Shown piece after piece: positions 50,106-59,146 of a stretch of 64,000 bases of DNA (position 1 is its first letter; every line of letters begins with the position of its first letter). The position numbers and the translations under genes were made by a program. The notes beneath the pieces are model-generated. The model saw only the letters and a list, made by a program, of their open reading frames with translations, was not told the origin of the DNA and made no database searches. The stretch spans positions 868,225 through 932,224 of the forward strand of contig NZ_KI421500.1 in NCBI RefSeq assembly GCF_000473145.1, given 5' to 3'. The stretch is from Leisingera daeponensis DSM 23529 (GTDB taxonomy: Bacteria; Pseudomonadota; Alphaproteobacteria; Rhodobacterales; Rhodobacteraceae).

Positions 50106-51233
50106 ATGCGCACATATATTTTGGGAAACCAGTTCGAGAACGCACTGGAGGCCACAGCCACCATCCGCGAGAGCCTGTATGGCCGCGACGGTGACGATAC
50201 CTTTTCAATCTATCATCACGGCGAAGGCGCCGGTGCGTATCCCGATCTGTCGGACCGGTTTTTCGGCGGTGCCGGCAATGACACGATCGGTTCGCTCAAT
50301 TTCGATCTGACGGCGGGCAGCACGCTGCGCGACTACAGCCAGCTCAGCTTTCATGGCGGGGCGGGGTACGACACCGTTTCCTCGCAGATCGACGTGCGGC
50401 TTTCCGACGGTTTTACCCTGGATCTATCGCAGATCGAAACAAGCGTACGGTCGGTCGAACACTGGGATTACGGGATTGATTTGTATACCGGCACAAGCGA
50501 AGGGGATTTTATCATTCGCTCCGGCCGGCAGGATGACACGCTTGATATCCGTCAGTGGGATGCGGCGGAGGACACGCGCGTCACGGTCAAGACCCTGGCC
50601 GGGAACGACCATGTCGAATATTCCACCGTCATGAATATCAGCGATCTGCGTGTGAACACCGGTGCAGGCAACGACTATTTTGAGTTCAACGGGTTCTGGA
50701 ATGTTACCGCAGGCGTCCGCGTCTCTACCGGAAGGGGCGATGATACGGTGGTCATCAACGGAACCACCATTGCCTATCCCGACGGCTTGACCGCGAATAT
50801 CCGCACCGGTGCCGGCGCCGACACGATCGTTCTGGAAGGGATGCACTCAGAGCGCCTGAATTCGGGTGCGGGCAATGACGATATCTACATCCTGACCGGC
50901 AGCTTCAGGAATGCCGCCGACACAATCACGACCGGGGCGGGCAAGGATGAGCTGTTCATCGAGCTGGACGCCTACTCGACGGTTGCGGTGCTGGATGACT
51001 TCTCGGCGGAGAACGACGTCTTTGTGTTTGACGCTGACGAGGCCAGCGGAATCATCACCCGCAACACTGACGTCACCTTCGACAGGACGGAGTGGGAAAA
51101 TGCGAGCGAAGACCGCCTGTATATGAGCAACGCCGAGAACAAGCTGTATTACGGCGATAACGTGCTGGTGGAGTTCACCACCGACGTGACGCTGAGCGCT
51201 GCCAATTTCACCACCGGCGACTGGGAGTACTGA
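50106..51233 (+). CDS. RTX-like (hemolysin-type) calcium-binding repeat protein
   Basis: 375 residues. Degenerate GGxGxDxx nonapeptide-type repeats are visible throughout: YGRDGDDTF, GGAGNDTIG, GGAGYDTVS, AGNDHVEYS, TGAGNDYFE, TGRGDDTVV, TGAGADTIV, SGAGNDDIY, TGAGKDELF. Such repeats fold into Ca2+-binding beta rolls in proteins exported by type I secretion. There is no N-terminal signal peptide, and the C-terminus (VTLSAANFTTGDWEY) is short, acidic and hydrophobic, as type I signals often are. No ABC/MFP/TolC genes are next to it. Base composition is visibly less GC-rich than its neighbours. Preceded by AGGA five bases before ATG. Convergent with a radical SAM gene 7 bases away. Confidence 0.82.
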   Translation: MRTYILGNQFENALEATATIRESLYGRDGDDTFSIYHHGEGAGAYPDLSDRFFGGAGNDTIGSLNFDLTAGSTLRDYSQLSFHGGAGYDTVSSQIDVRLSDGFTLDLSQIETSVRSVEHWDYGIDLYTGTSEGDFIIRSGRQDDTLDIRQWDAAEDTRVTVKTLAGNDHVEYSTVMNISDLRVNTGAGNDYFEFNGFWNVTAGVRVSTGRGDDTVVINGTTIAYPDGLTANIRTGAGADTIVLEGMHSERLNSGAGNDDIYILTGSFRNAADTITTGAGKDELFIELDAYSTVAVLDDFSAENDVFVFDADEASGIITRNTDVTFDRTEWENASEDRLYMSNAENKLYYGDNVLVEFTTDVTLSAANFTTGDWEY

Positions 51234-51240
51234 AGCCCCT

Positions 51241-52194
51241 TCAAGCGGAGCAGCTGGCCCCCCCAAGGACGCAGAATTTGGCGCAATGGGGGTGGTTCAG
51301 CTGCACCGGGCTTTCGGCCTCGGCCAGGGTGGTGCCCAGTTCGAATTCAGGCGCGTAGGGCAGCAGGGTGCAGGCCAGAACGGCGGGCGTTTCTGCGCCC
51401 TTGCGTTTGACCACCATCCGCGAGGACGCGCACATCACACTGTCCGGCGACTTGTTGAGGATGCCCCAGCAGGCGCCTGTGATCTCGGGGACTTCCACGC
51501 GCTCGTCCATCTCCGGAAACAGCACGGTCCGGGCGGGGTTTCGGGCATCGATGGCAAACCCGTGCTTTTCAAACAACGCGGCATAGCCGGCACGGGCCTC
51601 AGCCTCGCTCTCGCCCCAGACGGTGCGGCCGGCCACTGCCATCCGGAAGCCGTTTTCTCGCAGCCACTCCATGCCTTCGATTGTCTTGGCAAAGCTGCCT
51701 GCGCCGCGCTCTTTATCATGCAGTTCGGCGCTGTGGTGGTCGACGGATATCCGCAGGGTCAGCTTGTCCCCGAAGGTCTCCCGCAGGTCCAGCAGTCCGG
51801 CTCTCACTGTCTTGCGCATCATCGGGCGCATGGCGTTGGTCAGGATCAGCACCTCGAAACCCCGCTCCAGCGCGGTGCGGGCCATCGCGGTCATCTCCGG
51901 GTTCATGAAGGGTTCGCCGCCGGTGAACCCGATTTCCCGGACCGGCCAGCCGCGCTGCGCGATCTGATCCAGATAGCTCCGCACCTCGGCCTCTGTCAGG
52001 TAGACCAGCGCATCGTTGGCCGGGGAGCTGAGGATATAGCAGTTGCTGCATTCGATATTGCACAGCGTGCCGGTGTTGAACCACAGGGTTTCCGGGCGGC
52101 TGAGCGGCACAGAGGCGCGGTCCTGACCATCTGCCGTCACGTAAGCGTCTTGAAACTTGCCTAGGTTCGCGACGGGTTTTTGCAGGTCTTTCAT
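51241..52194 (-). CDS. Radical SAM protein with C-terminal cysteine cluster
   Basis: 317 residues. The radical SAM motif C45-x3-C49-x2-C52 (TGTLCNIECSNCYIL) binds the catalytic 4Fe-4S cluster, and IGFTGGEPFMNPE is the GGE motif. Beyond the TIM barrel a set of cysteines (TGACWGI, VMCASS, LACTLLP, HCAKFCVLGGASC) suggests an auxiliary iron-sulfur site like SPASM/twitch domains. Substrate unknown; peptide modification is one possibility for enzymes with such tails. A strong AGAGGA precedes the ATG. It is convergent with the RTX gene and divergent from zwf (141 bases). Confidence 0.85.
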   Translation of the reverse strand: MKDLQKPVANLGKFQDAYVTADGQDRASVPLSRPETLWFNTGTLCNIECSNCYILSSPANDALVYLTEAEVRSYLDQIAQRGWPVREIGFTGGEPFMNPEMTAMARTALERGFEVLILTNAMRPMMRKTVRAGLLDLRETFGDKLTLRISVDHHSAELHDKERGAGSFAKTIEGMEWLRENGFRMAVAGRTVWGESEAEARAGYAALFEKHGFAIDARNPARTVLFPEMDERVEVPEITGACWGILNKSPDSVMCASSRMVVKRKGAETPAVLACTLLPYAPEFELGTTLAEAESPVQLNHPHCAKFCVLGGASCSA

Positions 52195-52334
52195 GCAGAT
52201 GTCCTCTGGGGCAGTTCCTTTCGCCGGAAGCTACCTTATACTGGGCAGGAAATGAAAGCAGCCGGACAGGCACATGACAGGGATGTGAGCGGCGGTGTGC
52301 CGCGCTTGCCCCGGCTTAGACAGGAAGAACAATA

Positions 52335-53810
52335 ATGGTTTCGCGTGTCATACCGGTCGATCCGTTTGACCTGGTGATTTTTGGCGGCACCGGCGATCTG
52401 GCGCAGCGCAAGATTCTGCCCGCGCTGTTCCGCCGCCATTGCGCCGGTCAACTGCCGGGCGGCGAGCGGATTATCGGCGCCGCGCGGACCGCCATGAGCA
52501 GCGCCGACTACCGCACCGTCGTGGCAGAAGCGATCCGGGCGCACGCCGGACCCAAAGCCTGCGGCGGCGGTGCGCTGGAGGCGTTTCTGGAGCGGATCAG
52601 CTATGTCGCGCTGGATGCCTTGGGCGAGGCGGGCTGGCAGCAGATGTGCAGCGCGCTTGAGGGCCCGGAGGAACAGCGGATCCGGGTGTTCTACTTCTCC
52701 GTGGGGCCGGGCCTGTTCGGGCCGCTGGCGGAACGTCTGCACCGCTATGGCCTCGCCACGCCGCAGACGCGGATCGTGGTAGAGAAACCCTTTGGCCATG
52801 ATTTGGCCTCCGCGCGGGAGCTGAACCGGACGCTGGCCGGCCATTTCGACGAAGGCCAGATCTACCGGATCGACCATTACCTGGGCAAGGAGACGGTGCA
52901 GAACCTGATGGCGGTCCGGTTCGGCAACATGCTGTTTGAGCCGTTGTGGAACAGCCAGTACGTGGATCACATCCAGATCACCGTGGCCGAAACCGTCGGC
53001 GTCGAGGGGCGCGAGGAGTATTATGAGCGCGCCGGCGCCATGCGCGACATGATGCAGAACCATCTGATGCAGCTGCTGTGCCTGATCGCGATGGAGCCGC
53101 CCGCGAAATTCGACCCCGATGCGGTGCGCGATGAGAAGCTGAAGGTGATCCGCGCCCTGGACCCGGTGGAGCCGCATCACATCGTGCGCGGCCAGTATCA
53201 GGCGTCGCTGGACCCGGAGGCGCCGCATCCGTCCTACCGCGGGCTGGTCGGCAACCCGCGCAGCACCACCGAAAGCTATGTGGCGCTGAAGGCGCATATC
53301 AGCAATTGGCGGTGGGCCGGCACGCCGTTCTATCTGCGCACCGGCAAGCGGCTGGTGAACCGGTCCTCGGTCATCAACGTGATGTTCAAAGACGCGCCGC
53401 ATTCGATTTTCGGGGCCGAGGCGGGCCGTCACGCCAACCACCTGAAGATCCGCTTGCAGCCGAACGAGGGCATCACCCTCAGCGTGACCATCAAGGAGCC
53501 GGGGCAAGGCGGGATGCGGCTGATCGACGTGCCGCTGGACATGAGCTTCGCCGAGGCGCTGGGGACGGAAGGCGGCGATCCGCCGGATGCCTATGAACGG
53601 CTGATCATGGATGTTGTGCGCGGCAACCAGACGTTGTTTATGAGGGGGGACGAGGTGGAAGCCGCCTGGGCCTGGACCGATCCGGTAATTGAAGGCTGGA
53701 AATCCCGCGGTGATGTGCCTAAACCCTACGTTAGCGGTACCGCCGGTCCGGAGGATGCCGATTTGCTGATGCGCCGCGACGGGCGTGAATGGAGGGGGAT
53801 AAACCCATGA
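52335..53810 (+). CDS. zwf: Glucose-6-phosphate 1-dehydrogenase
   Basis: First enzyme of the oxidative pentose phosphate and Entner-Doudoroff routes; makes NAD(P)H and 6-phosphogluconolactone. 491 residues. Cofactor motif FGGTGDLAQRK (residues 15-25), catalytic RIDHYLGKETVQN and the FKDAPHSIF segment are intact. Preceded by AGGA. The stop overlaps the pgl start by four bases (ATGA), and the cluster zwf-pgl-pgi follows in this strand order, linking hexose phosphates to both pathways; edd/eda are not in the window. Confidence 0.96.
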   Translation: MVSRVIPVDPFDLVIFGGTGDLAQRKILPALFRRHCAGQLPGGERIIGAARTAMSSADYRTVVAEAIRAHAGPKACGGGALEAFLERISYVALDALGEAGWQQMCSALEGPEEQRIRVFYFSVGPGLFGPLAERLHRYGLATPQTRIVVEKPFGHDLASARELNRTLAGHFDEGQIYRIDHYLGKETVQNLMAVRFGNMLFEPLWNSQYVDHIQITVAETVGVEGREEYYERAGAMRDMMQNHLMQLLCLIAMEPPAKFDPDAVRDEKLKVIRALDPVEPHHIVRGQYQASLDPEAPHPSYRGLVGNPRSTTESYVALKAHISNWRWAGTPFYLRTGKRLVNRSSVINVMFKDAPHSIFGAEAGRHANHLKIRLQPNEGITLSVTIKEPGQGGMRLIDVPLDMSFAEALGTEGGDPPDAYERLIMDVVRGNQTLFMRGDEVEAAWAWTDPVIEGWKSRGDVPKPYVSGTAGPEDADLLMRRDGREWRGINP

Positions 53811-54478
53811 AATTCAACGAATACCCTGACCAGGACATGCTGGCGATCGAAGTCGCGAATGAAATCGCCGGAGATTTGAAGACCCATCTGCTGAATCACG
53901 ACACGGTGTCTTTCGCGGTTGCCGGCGGCACCACGCCCGGGCTCATCTTTGACGATCTTTGCGCTGCGGATATCGAGTGGGACCGGGTGCATGTGATGGC
54001 AACGGACGAACGCTGGGTGCCGCAGGAGCATGCGCGCTCCAACGCGGCGATGATCCGGGCGCGGCTGCTGCAGAACCGGGCCGCTGCGGCGCAGTTCCTG
54101 CCGTTCCACGTGCCCGAACGGGAGCCGGAGGAGGTGCTGGCGGAGCTTGAAAGCCGGGTGGTGCCGGAACTGCCGCTGTCGGTGCTGCTGCTGGGGATGG
54201 GCGAGGATATGCACACCGCCTCGCTGTTTCCCGGGGCAGAGGGGCTGCTGGAGGCGCTGGCGCCGGATGCGCCTGCGCTAACGGTCATGCGCCCAAGCAG
54301 CCAGCCCGAAGCGCGGGTCAGCCTGACGGCGCGGGTGCTGGATGGCGCCATTGCCAAGCATCTGGTGATTTTCGGCGACGCCAAACGGCGGGCGCTTGAA
54401 CAGGCGATGACGCTGCCGCCGGAAACGGCGCCGGTCCAGGCCGTTTTGTCCGAGGCGTCCGTCCATTGGGCACCTTGA
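53807..54478 (+). CDS. pgl: 6-phosphogluconolactonase
   Basis: Hydrolyses 6-phosphogluconolactone to 6-phosphogluconate. I start at ATG 53807, overlapping the zwf stop and preceded by GGAGGGGG. 223 residues. Family motifs: AVAGGTTPGLIFDDL (phosphate binding), ATDERWVPQEHARSN and LLGMGEDMHTASLFPG. Second gene of the zwf-pgl-pgi unit; pgi begins 18 bases downstream. Confidence 0.94.
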   Translation: MKFNEYPDQDMLAIEVANEIAGDLKTHLLNHDTVSFAVAGGTTPGLIFDDLCAADIEWDRVHVMATDERWVPQEHARSNAAMIRARLLQNRAAAAQFLPFHVPEREPEEVLAELESRVVPELPLSVLLLGMGEDMHTASLFPGAEGLLEALAPDAPALTVMRPSSQPEARVSLTARVLDGAIAKHLVIFGDAKRRALEQAMTLPPETAPVQAVLSEASVHWAP

Positions 54479-54495
54479 TTTCAGGAAAGCTAACT

Positions 54496-56100
54496 ATGTT
54501 CGATGCCTTGAAGACGCTGCATGCCGAAAAATGCGGCGAAAATATTCCTGAGCTGTTCGAGAAGAACCCGCAGCGCGCCAGCGCGTTCAGCGTGCAGTTC
54601 GAGACGCTGCTGTTCGACTATTCCAAGACCCGGATCACTGAAAAGGTGCGCGCGGGCCTGATTGAACTCTGCGAGGCGCGGGATGTTGCCGGGCGGCGTG
54701 CGGCGATGTTCGGCGGCGGCCTGATCAACGAGACTGAACAGCGCGCGGTGCTGCATACCGCTTTGCGCGATCCGGACGGGCCGGAGCTGCTGGTCGATGG
54801 AGAGGACGTGCGGGCGCCTGTGCGGCAAACGCTGGAGCGGATGGAGGATCTGGCGCGCCGGGTGCGCTCCGGCGCCTTGGCCGGGCCGGGCGGCGCCTTT
54901 ACCGATGTGGTCAACATCGGCATTGGCGGTTCCGACCTGGGGCCGGTGATGGCAACGCTGGCGCTGGCGCCGTACCACGATGGCCCGCGCTGCCATTTCG
55001 TGTCCAACGTCGATGGCGCCCACATTCATGACATTCTGCAACGGCTTGATCCCAAAACAACTTTGGTGATCGTTGCCTCCAAGACGTTTACCACTGTCGA
55101 AACCATGACCAACGCCGCCACGGCGCGGCGCTGGGTGGAGGCAGGCGGCGGCGCGGCGGCGCGGCAGTTTCTGGCGCTGTCGACGTCGGAGGCGGAAACC
55201 GCGGCCTTCGGCATCCCGCCCGAGCATGTGTTCGGCTTTGAAGACTGGGTTGGCGGCCGCTATTCGGTCTGGGGACCGATCGGGCTGAGCCTGATGCTGG
55301 CGGTCGGGCCTGAGCATTTCCGCGACTTTTTGGCAGGCGGAAAGTCGATGGACGACCATTTCCGCACGGCCCCGTGGGAGCAGAACATGCCGGCGATGCT
55401 GGCGCTGACCGGGATCTGGCACCATCAGGTCTGCGGCTGGCCGACGCGCGCGGTGCTGCCCTATGACCAGCGGCTGCGGCGGCTGCCGGCCTATCTGCAG
55501 CAGCTGGAAATGGAATCGAACGGCAAGTCGGTTGCCATGGACGGCACGCCCTTGCCCTACAATTCCGGCCCGGTTGTCTGGGGCGAGCCCGGCACCAACG
55601 GCCAGCACGCGTTCTACCAGCTGCTGCACCAGGGCACCACGGTTGCGCCTGCCGAGTTTCTGGTCGCAGCAAAGGGGCATGAGCCGGAGCTGGACCGGCA
55701 TCACCAGCTGCTGGTGGTGAATTGCCTGGCGCAATCCGAGGCGCTGATGCGCGGCCGCAGCCTGGAAGAGGCTTGCGCGCTGATGAAGGCCGCCGGCTAC
55801 GAGGGAACGGAGCTGGAGAGGCAGGCGCGGCACCGGGTGTTCCCGGGCAATCGGCCCTCCACCACGCTGATCTACCCGCAGCTGACGCCCTATGTGCTGG
55901 GCCAGATCATCGCGCTTTATGAGCACCGGGTGTTCGTCGAGGGTGTGATTCTGGGCATCAACTCCTTTGACCAATGGGGCGTGGAGCTGGGCAAGGAGCT
56001 GGCCAATTCCCTGCTGCCCCTGCTGCGCGGCGAGGGGTCTGCGGACGGGAAGGACGGATCCACGCGCGCGCTCCTCAGGTTCGTTCAAGACGCGCAGTAG
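54496..56100 (+). CDS. pgi: Glucose-6-phosphate isomerase
   Basis: Interconverts glucose 6-phosphate and fructose 6-phosphate. I start at ATG 54496 with AGGA upstream. 534 residues. Signatures: NIGIGGSDLGPVM, VIVASKTFTTVETM, the GRYSVWGPIGL segment and the catalytic glutamate/histidine regions MESNGKS and GTNGQHAFYQLLHQG; the C-terminal lysine sits in SFDQWGVELGK. Third gene of the zwf-pgl-pgi cluster, consistent with cyclic recycling of fructose phosphate through the Entner-Doudoroff route, common in roseobacters. Confidence 0.96.
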   Translation: MFDALKTLHAEKCGENIPELFEKNPQRASAFSVQFETLLFDYSKTRITEKVRAGLIELCEARDVAGRRAAMFGGGLINETEQRAVLHTALRDPDGPELLVDGEDVRAPVRQTLERMEDLARRVRSGALAGPGGAFTDVVNIGIGGSDLGPVMATLALAPYHDGPRCHFVSNVDGAHIHDILQRLDPKTTLVIVASKTFTTVETMTNAATARRWVEAGGGAAARQFLALSTSEAETAAFGIPPEHVFGFEDWVGGRYSVWGPIGLSLMLAVGPEHFRDFLAGGKSMDDHFRTAPWEQNMPAMLALTGIWHHQVCGWPTRAVLPYDQRLRRLPAYLQQLEMESNGKSVAMDGTPLPYNSGPVVWGEPGTNGQHAFYQLLHQGTTVAPAEFLVAAKGHEPELDRHHQLLVVNCLAQSEALMRGRSLEEACALMKAAGYEGTELERQARHRVFPGNRPSTTLIYPQLTPYVLGQIIALYEHRVFVEGVILGINSFDQWGVELGKELANSLLPLLRGEGSADGKDGSTRALLRFVQDAQ

Positions 56101-56177
56101 GGCGCTGGCGGACCGCCGCCCGGAAACCGGGCCGCGATCCGCTGGAGTGTCCTCAGGCAGAGCCGGACCGCACCGCC

Positions 56178-56660
56178 TCAGGGCATGGTCACGCTGCTGG
56201 TGATGGTGTTCACGAATTTTCCGGTCTCAGGGTCGGTCAGCGACGAAAACGTTCCGCCGCCCTTCGCATCGGCCCATGGGCCGGTGCCGCCGCCCAGGGT
56301 CCAGGTTCCGGTCAGCGCGCCGGAGCCGTCCATGCCCTCGGCGTCCCAGTGCAGCACGACCTTTTCGCCGGCGCTGTCGGTAAAGGCGCAGATGCCGCTG
56401 CCGGTTACCCCGGCAGGTGCGGCCTCAACTGCGCCGAAGCAGGGTCCGGCGGCACCGTTCATCGGGTGTTCCGCGTCCTCCATCTCCACGTTCTCGTAGG
56501 AACTGCTGATCTGCATCACCATGTGGCCATCGGCGATCTCCGTGGCCGAACTGGTTGCGGTGCCGGTTCCGGATCCGCCCTGTTCCCAGGTCGTGCCTGC
56601 ACCTGCGGCCCCGGCGCTGAAGGCGCAAAGGAATGCGGCGGCGAAATAGTGGCGTGTCAT
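56178..56660 (-). CDS. Secreted hypothetical protein
   Basis: 160 residues, start at ATG 56660 with GGGAGGG upstream. A signal peptide (MTRHYFAAAFLCAFSAGAAGA) is cleaved near AGA-G. The mature protein is Gly/Ser/Thr-rich with beta-type segments (GTATSSATEIADGHMVMQIS, ALTGTWTLGGGTGPWADAKGGGTF), reminiscent of small beta-barrel secreted domains. Two cysteines (GPCFGAVEA, GSGICAFTD) could form a disulphide. Family not recognised. Convergent with pgi. Confidence 0.7.
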   Translation of the reverse strand: MTRHYFAAAFLCAFSAGAAGAGTTWEQGGSGTGTATSSATEIADGHMVMQISSSYENVEMEDAEHPMNGAAGPCFGAVEAAPAGVTGSGICAFTDSAGEKVVLHWDAEGMDGSGALTGTWTLGGGTGPWADAKGGGTFSSLTDPETGKFVNTITSSVTMP

Positions 56661-56804
56661 ACTGGTACCCTCCCAAACTGGCAGCCCATAACATTCGGGC
56701 CTGCGAAGCAAGTCTATCACAATAAGGGAAGCCGCGCGCAGCTTGAGCGCTCAGGCGGCCGCGTCAAGGAAACGCGCGGCAGTTGCCTGAGAAATAGGGA
56801 GAGT

Positions 56805-56878
56805 TGGAGCGGGTAGCGGGAATCGAACCCGCGCCTTAAGCTTGGGAAGCTCGCATGATACCATTTCACCATACCCGC
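56805..56878 (-). tRNA. tRNA-Gly, anticodon CCC
   Basis: Cloverleaf built by hand on the minus strand: acceptor GCGGGTA/TACCCGC (seven pairs), D stem GTGA/TCAT, anticodon stem CGAGC/GCTTA with loop TTCCCAA (anticodon CCC, reads GGG), T arm GCGGG-TTCGATT-CCCGC, then discriminator T and a genome-encoded CCA. The anticodon stem carries a C27-A43 mismatch and a G-T wobble. The locus lies between a secreted-protein gene and the RACo-like gene. Confidence 0.93.
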
Positions 56879-56951
56879 TTGTGAAGGCAGGATTATGCCG
56901 CCGCGGCGCCAAGGTCAAGGGCGCCGCAGCGAAATTCTTGCCGGTTCCAGC

Positions 56952-59000
56952 TTAGCCGCGGCGGCGGCGGCGGCGGCCGCCGCCAGCACCGTCGCCATCA
57001 CCGCCGCCGGTGTTGAAATTCACCTGCGGCAGCGTCACCACGGTGCCCAGAATCGGGAAGGGTTCGGCTGAGTTCGGGATCGCCGAGGCGTTCACGAAAT
57101 GCTCCTGGAAGCGGGGCTCGACGGCGGTTTCGATCTTCTCGATGTTGCGGACGGTTTCCTCGATCTCGGCGCGCGCTTCGGTGTTCAGCAGCGCGATGCG
57201 GGCGCCGGTGCCTGCGGCGTTGCCGGCCGAGGTCACCTTGTCCAGCTGGCAATCGGGGATCATGCCCAGCACCATCGCGTGTTTGGCAGAGATATGCGCG
57301 CCGAAAGCGCCGGCCAGAACCACCCGGTCCACCTTGTCGACGCCGAACTTGTCCATCAGGAGGCGCGCGCCGGAATAAAGCGCGGCCTTGGCCATCTGAA
57401 TGGCGCGGATGTCCGGGTTGGTGACGGTGATGGTCGGGCCGCCGTCGGCGGAGCCGTCCCACAGCATATAGGCATTGGTGCGCCCGTCCTTGATGCAGCG
57501 GGCAGAGCCGGTCTGGCTGGCAGAGCCGATGAGGCCGGAGGCATCCACCAAGCCTGCCATACGCATTTCGGCAATCGCCTCGATGATGCCGGAGCCGCAG
57601 ATGCCGGTGATGCCGGTGGTGGCGATGGATTCCGAAAAACCGTCCTCGTCCGACCAGACGTCGGAGCCGATCACCCGGAAGCGGGGTTCCTTGGTCTCCG
57701 GGTTGATCTCCACCCGCTCGATGGCGCCGGGCGCGGCGCGCTGGCCGCTGGAAATCTGCGCGCCCTCGAACGCGGGGCCGGTGGGGGAGGAGCAGGCCAG
57801 AACCTTTTCCTTGTTGCCCAGCAGGATTTCGGCGTTGGTGCCCACATCGACCACCAGCACCAGATCCTCGGATTTGTCGGGGGCTTCCGACAGCGCCACC
57901 GCAGCGGCATCGGCGCCCACGTGGCCGGCAATGCAAGGCAGCAGGTAGACGCGGGCGGCAGGGTGGATGTTCAGCTCCAGCTCGCTTGCGCGCAGCGCCA
58001 GCGCGTTGGAGGTCGCCAGGGCAAACGGTGCCTGGCCCAGTTCGAACGGGTCAATGCCAAGGAACAGGTGGTGCATCACCGGGTTGCAGACAAACACCGC
58101 ATCCACGATCAGCGCCTTGTCGATTCCCGCCTCCGTGGCGATCTGGGTGAACAGGGCACTCATGCCCTCGCGCACCGCACGGGTCATCTCCTTGTCGCCG
58201 CCCTTGTTCATCATCGAATAGGACACCCGGCTCATCAGGTCTTCGCCAAAGCGGATCTGCGGGTTCATGATGCCGGAGGAGGCCACGACCTCGCCGGTTT
58301 GCAGGTCGCAGAGATGTGCGGCGATGGTGGTGGAGCCGAGGTCGACGGCCAGCCCGTAGATCGAGCCCTCGTAGAAGCCCGGCCAGATGTGCATGATCTT
58401 GGGCGGGTGGTTTGCGTCGCCCAGATGCACCGCGACGGTCACTTTCCAGCCGCCTTTGCGCAGGGCGGGCTGCAAAACGCTCAGGATATGCAGGTCAGTT
58501 TTCACGCCTTTCAAGTTCCACTGGCTGTTCAGCGCCTCGATCAGCCGCTCCATATCGCCGGTGGGCTTGTGCATGTCGGGCTCTTCCACCTCGACGTAAT
58601 AGAGCCGGGTGGAGGGGTTCATGGTGATCTCGCGGGCCTCGGCGCGCTTGCGCACGACCTGGCGGTGGACCTGGCTTTCCGGCGGCACGTCGATCACCAC
58701 GTCGCCCTGCACGGTGGCCTGGCAGCCCAGGCGGCGGCCGTCGATCAGGCCGCGCTTGTCCTTGTAGCGCTGCTCGACCTGGTTCCATTCGCTGAGCGCG
58801 CCCTCCTGCACGGTGACGCCGTGTTTGGGGAACTCGCCATAGGAGGGAGTGATCTGGCACTTGGAACAGATGCCGCGGCCGCCGCAGACCGAGTCGAGGT
58901 CGACCCCCAGCTGCCGGGCGGCGGTGAGGATCGGCGTGCCCGCGGGGAAACGCCCGCGCTTGCCGGAGGGGGTAAACACAACGAGGGGTTCGTCAGTCAT
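56952..59000 (-). CDS. RACo-type ASKHA/ferredoxin activator protein (DUF4445)
   Basis: 682 residues; start at ATG 59000 with GAAGG upstream. An N-terminal [2Fe-2S] ferredoxin domain has CGGRGICSKC (Cys at about residues 39, 44 and 47) plus a fourth cysteine in LGCQATVQGD. It is followed by a linker and an ASKHA ATPase core: GLAVDLGSTTIAAHL (phosphate 1), VVDVGTNAEI (phosphate 2) and the VVLAGAFGAH helix. This plan belongs to reductive activators of corrinoid proteins, which use ATP to reduce Co(II) in methyltransferases. The C-terminus is a Gly-rich run ending in six arginines. No corrinoid protein or MtxB-type methyltransferase gene is adjacent, so its partner lies elsewhere. Confidence 0.85.
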   Translation of the reverse strand: MTDEPLVVFTPSGKRGRFPAGTPILTAARQLGVDLDSVCGGRGICSKCQITPSYGEFPKHGVTVQEGALSEWNQVEQRYKDKRGLIDGRRLGCQATVQGDVVIDVPPESQVHRQVVRKRAEAREITMNPSTRLYYVEVEEPDMHKPTGDMERLIEALNSQWNLKGVKTDLHILSVLQPALRKGGWKVTVAVHLGDANHPPKIMHIWPGFYEGSIYGLAVDLGSTTIAAHLCDLQTGEVVASSGIMNPQIRFGEDLMSRVSYSMMNKGGDKEMTRAVREGMSALFTQIATEAGIDKALIVDAVFVCNPVMHHLFLGIDPFELGQAPFALATSNALALRASELELNIHPAARVYLLPCIAGHVGADAAAVALSEAPDKSEDLVLVVDVGTNAEILLGNKEKVLACSSPTGPAFEGAQISSGQRAAPGAIERVEINPETKEPRFRVIGSDVWSDEDGFSESIATTGITGICGSGIIEAIAEMRMAGLVDASGLIGSASQTGSARCIKDGRTNAYMLWDGSADGGPTITVTNPDIRAIQMAKAALYSGARLLMDKFGVDKVDRVVLAGAFGAHISAKHAMVLGMIPDCQLDKVTSAGNAAGTGARIALLNTEARAEIEETVRNIEKIETAVEPRFQEHFVNASAIPNSAEPFPILGTVVTLPQVNFNTGGGDGDGAGGGRRRRRRG

Positions 59001-59146
59001 GCCTGTGGCCTTCTCATTCCGCAATTTAGGCGGAGCATATGGGCTTTTGCGGCAAGCGAAAGGCAGGGGGCGGCATTTTCCCGCCTGCCGGCGGCATTTT
59101 TGCGAATTGATGACTTTGGAATGCGGATTTCCGGCGCCCGTGCCGA

